Shown in pieces: positions 5,417 to 6,731 of a stretch of 6,731 nt of DNA (its first letter is position 1; each line of letters opens with the position of its first letter). The stretch is from DATAYA01 sp036272815 (GTDB taxonomy: Bacteria; Pseudomonadota; Alphaproteobacteria; Acetobacterales; Acetobacteraceae): positions 1-6,731 of the forward strand of contig DATAYA010000045.1 in the NCBI GenBank assembly GCA_036272815.1. Reading direction: 5' to 3'. A program made the translations under genes and the position numbers. The notes under the pieces were generated by a model. That model was not told the DNA's origin, ran no database searches, and saw only the letters and a list, made by a program, of their open reading frames with translations.

Positions 5417-6731
5417 TCAGGGTCGCAGCGGATTGAAGTGCTCCACCGCCACCGTCGTCGGGAGCTGGGCGGTATTCCATCCGCCGCCGAGCGCCTGGAC
5501 CAGCGCCACACTGGCGAGGAGCCGGCTCTGCTGGATCGACAGCGCAGTCTGCTGGTCGGTGAGCAGCAGCTCCTGCTGGGTAATGACGCTGGTATAGGCG
5601 ACCGTGCCGGCGGTGTACTCGTTCAGCGTTACATCTAAAGCCTGCTGTGCGGCGGTAACCGCCGTGGCCTCGGCCGCGGCCTGGTGCTTCAGGATCCGCA
5701 GCGCCGCCAGCTCGTCCTCGACCTGCTGAAAGGCGGTCAGCACGGTCTGCCGGTAGCTCGCCACCGCCGCGTCGTAGTTGGCACGCGCCGCCTGCACGGC
5801 GGCCGGGCGCAGGCCGCCTTCAAACAGTGTTTCGCTCGCCGCGGCGCCGAGTGACCACACCCGGTTCGATACGGTGAACAACTGTCCGAGTGGGTTGGCG
5901 ACGAAGCCGCCGAGCGCCGAGAGGGAGATATCAGGGTAATAGGCGGCGACCGCGACGCCGATCAGCGCGTTCTCTTCCTGCATGGCCCGTTCTGCGGCGG
6001 CGATGTCAGGCCGGCGCTCAAGCAGCGTCGAGGGCAAGCCGGGCGGCACCACCGGCACCGCGGCGGCCAGCACGCCGGGCGGGATCGTGAGCGCGGCCGG
6101 CGGGCGGCCGGTCAGCACGGCGATCGCATGTTCAAACTCAGCGCGCTGCACGCCTGTGCCGGCCAGTTGCGCGATCACCGTCTGGAGCTGCGCCTGTGCG
6201 GTCACCACGTCGGCACGCGAGATTGTTCCCGCGTTATATTGGTTTTCGGTGATGTGCAGTGCCTCGCGGAAGGCGACGACCGTTTGCTGCAGCAACGTGG
6301 TCAGTGCATCTGTGGCGCGCAGATCGAAATAGTCCGCGGCCAAGGTCGCCTCGGCCGACAGTGCGGCGTTCGCAAGATCGGCCGCGCTGACTTGCGCGGC
6401 CGCGGCTTCGCTCTGCACCTCGCGGCGGATCCGGCCCCAGAGGTCGGGAGTCCAGTCGGCGGTGCCTTCCACCGTGTATTGCGTGAACGCGCCGCTGCCA
6501 CCGCCGCCAATACTGCTGCCGCCTGCGTTGGGGATGCTGCTGCTGCCGCGACTGCTGCCAAACGCCGAGCGGGTGACCCCCGCGTTGAGCCCAAGGGTGG
6601 GGAACAACCCGGCCTGCGCCTCGTGGGTCAGAGCGACCGCGGCCGCGTACTGCGCCACGAATTGCTTGATCGTCTGGTTGTTGACGATCACCCCTTGTTG
6701 CAGCGAATCCAGCAAGGGATCGTGATAGATC
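5417..6731 (-). CDS. NodT/OprM-type outer-membrane efflux protein (N-terminus cut by window edge)
   Basis: This TolC-family channel would form the outer-membrane exit duct of an RND-type tripartite pump. The frame is open from the stop (5417-5419) to the right edge, giving 437 visible residues; perhaps 40-70, including the signal peptide and lipobox, lie outside. A TTG at 6713-6715 is not a credible start, because the family's DP.LD segment (visible residues 4-8) precedes and spans it. Two outer-membrane-efflux repeats are visible. The first has WTPDLWGR (93-100) and a long helical stretch to about 205. The second begins at ERRPDIAAAE (238-247) and has YYPDISLSALGGF and a helical end. A Gly/Ser-rich insert (58-80) sits where the first surface loop is expected. 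GC content is visibly lower than in hom (37 of 60 bases on one sampled line against 49 of 60), which fits an acquired gene. The pump and adaptor genes probably lie upstream, beyond the right edge. The substrate is unknown. Confidence 0.9.
   Translation of the reverse strand, partial: IYHDPLLDSLQQGVIVNNQTIKQFVAQYAAAVALTHEAQAGLFPTLGLNAGVTRSAFGSSRGSSSIPNAGGSSIGGGGSGAFTQYTVEGTADWTPDLWGRIRREVQSEAAAAQVSAADLANAALSAEATLAADYFDLRATDALTTLLQQTVVAFREALHITENQYNAGTISRADVVTAQAQLQTVIAQLAGTGVQRAEFEHAIAVLTGRPPAALTIPPGVLAAAVPVVPPGLPSTLLERRPDIAAAERAMQEENALIGVAVAAYYPDISLSALGGFVANPLGQLFTVSNRVWSLGAAASETLFEGGLRPAAVQAARANYDAAVASYRQTVLTAFQQVEDELAALRILKHQAAAEATAVTAAQQALDVTLNEYTAGTVAYTSVITQQELLLTDQQTALSIQQSRLLASVALVQALGGGWNTAQLPTTVAVEHFNPLRP

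Noticed and set aside
6704..6710. CGAATCC match to the tRNA-Glu T-arm as a possible second att site
   Set aside because: Only seven bases match, and they lie inside efflux coding sequence; this is expected by chance.

Overview
The window looks like chromosomal DNA from a GC-rich alphaproteobacterium, most likely of the Rhodospirillales/Acetobacteraceae type. This rests on the very high GC of the left part, the style of the protein sequences, and a hom-glpX-recJ gene order that I recall from this class; none of it was tested by a search.

Left part (1-5142, plus strand). The window opens inside a gene whose visible 223 residues are an Ala/Pro-rich linker followed by a degenerate OmpA-like C-terminal domain. 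A 144-base gap follows. It carries two back-to-back perfect hairpins that run up to the start of homoserine dehydrogenase (hom), which has no ATG and appears to start at TTG. Then come class II fructose-1,6-bisphosphatase (glpX, 14 bases downstream with a good Shine-Dalgarno) and the single-strand exonuclease RecJ (83 bases further on). A 13-bp tandem duplication lies exactly across the glpX stop codon. The series ends with tRNA-Glu(UUC), with encoded CCA and a candidate promoter just upstream. The three proteins serve unrelated jobs (Thr/Met/Ile biosynthesis, gluconeogenesis or Calvin cycle, DNA repair), so the cluster is a housekeeping gene neighbourhood and not one pathway.

Right part (5143-6731, minus strand). 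Right after the tRNA the character changes. A short fragment of a large serine recombinase is present: only its zinc-ribbon segment, with all four cysteines. It is followed by the 3' end of a NodT/OprM-type outer-membrane efflux gene of visibly lower GC that runs off the right edge. A recombinase scrap plus an accessory efflux gene beside a tRNA 3' end suggests the edge of an old integrated element or island.

I see no CRISPR array, no complete insertion sequence, and no clear evidence of a wholly new system. The most unusual points are the structured hom leader, the 13-bp duplication at the glpX stop, and the intact zinc-ribbon mini-ORF directly behind the efflux gene.
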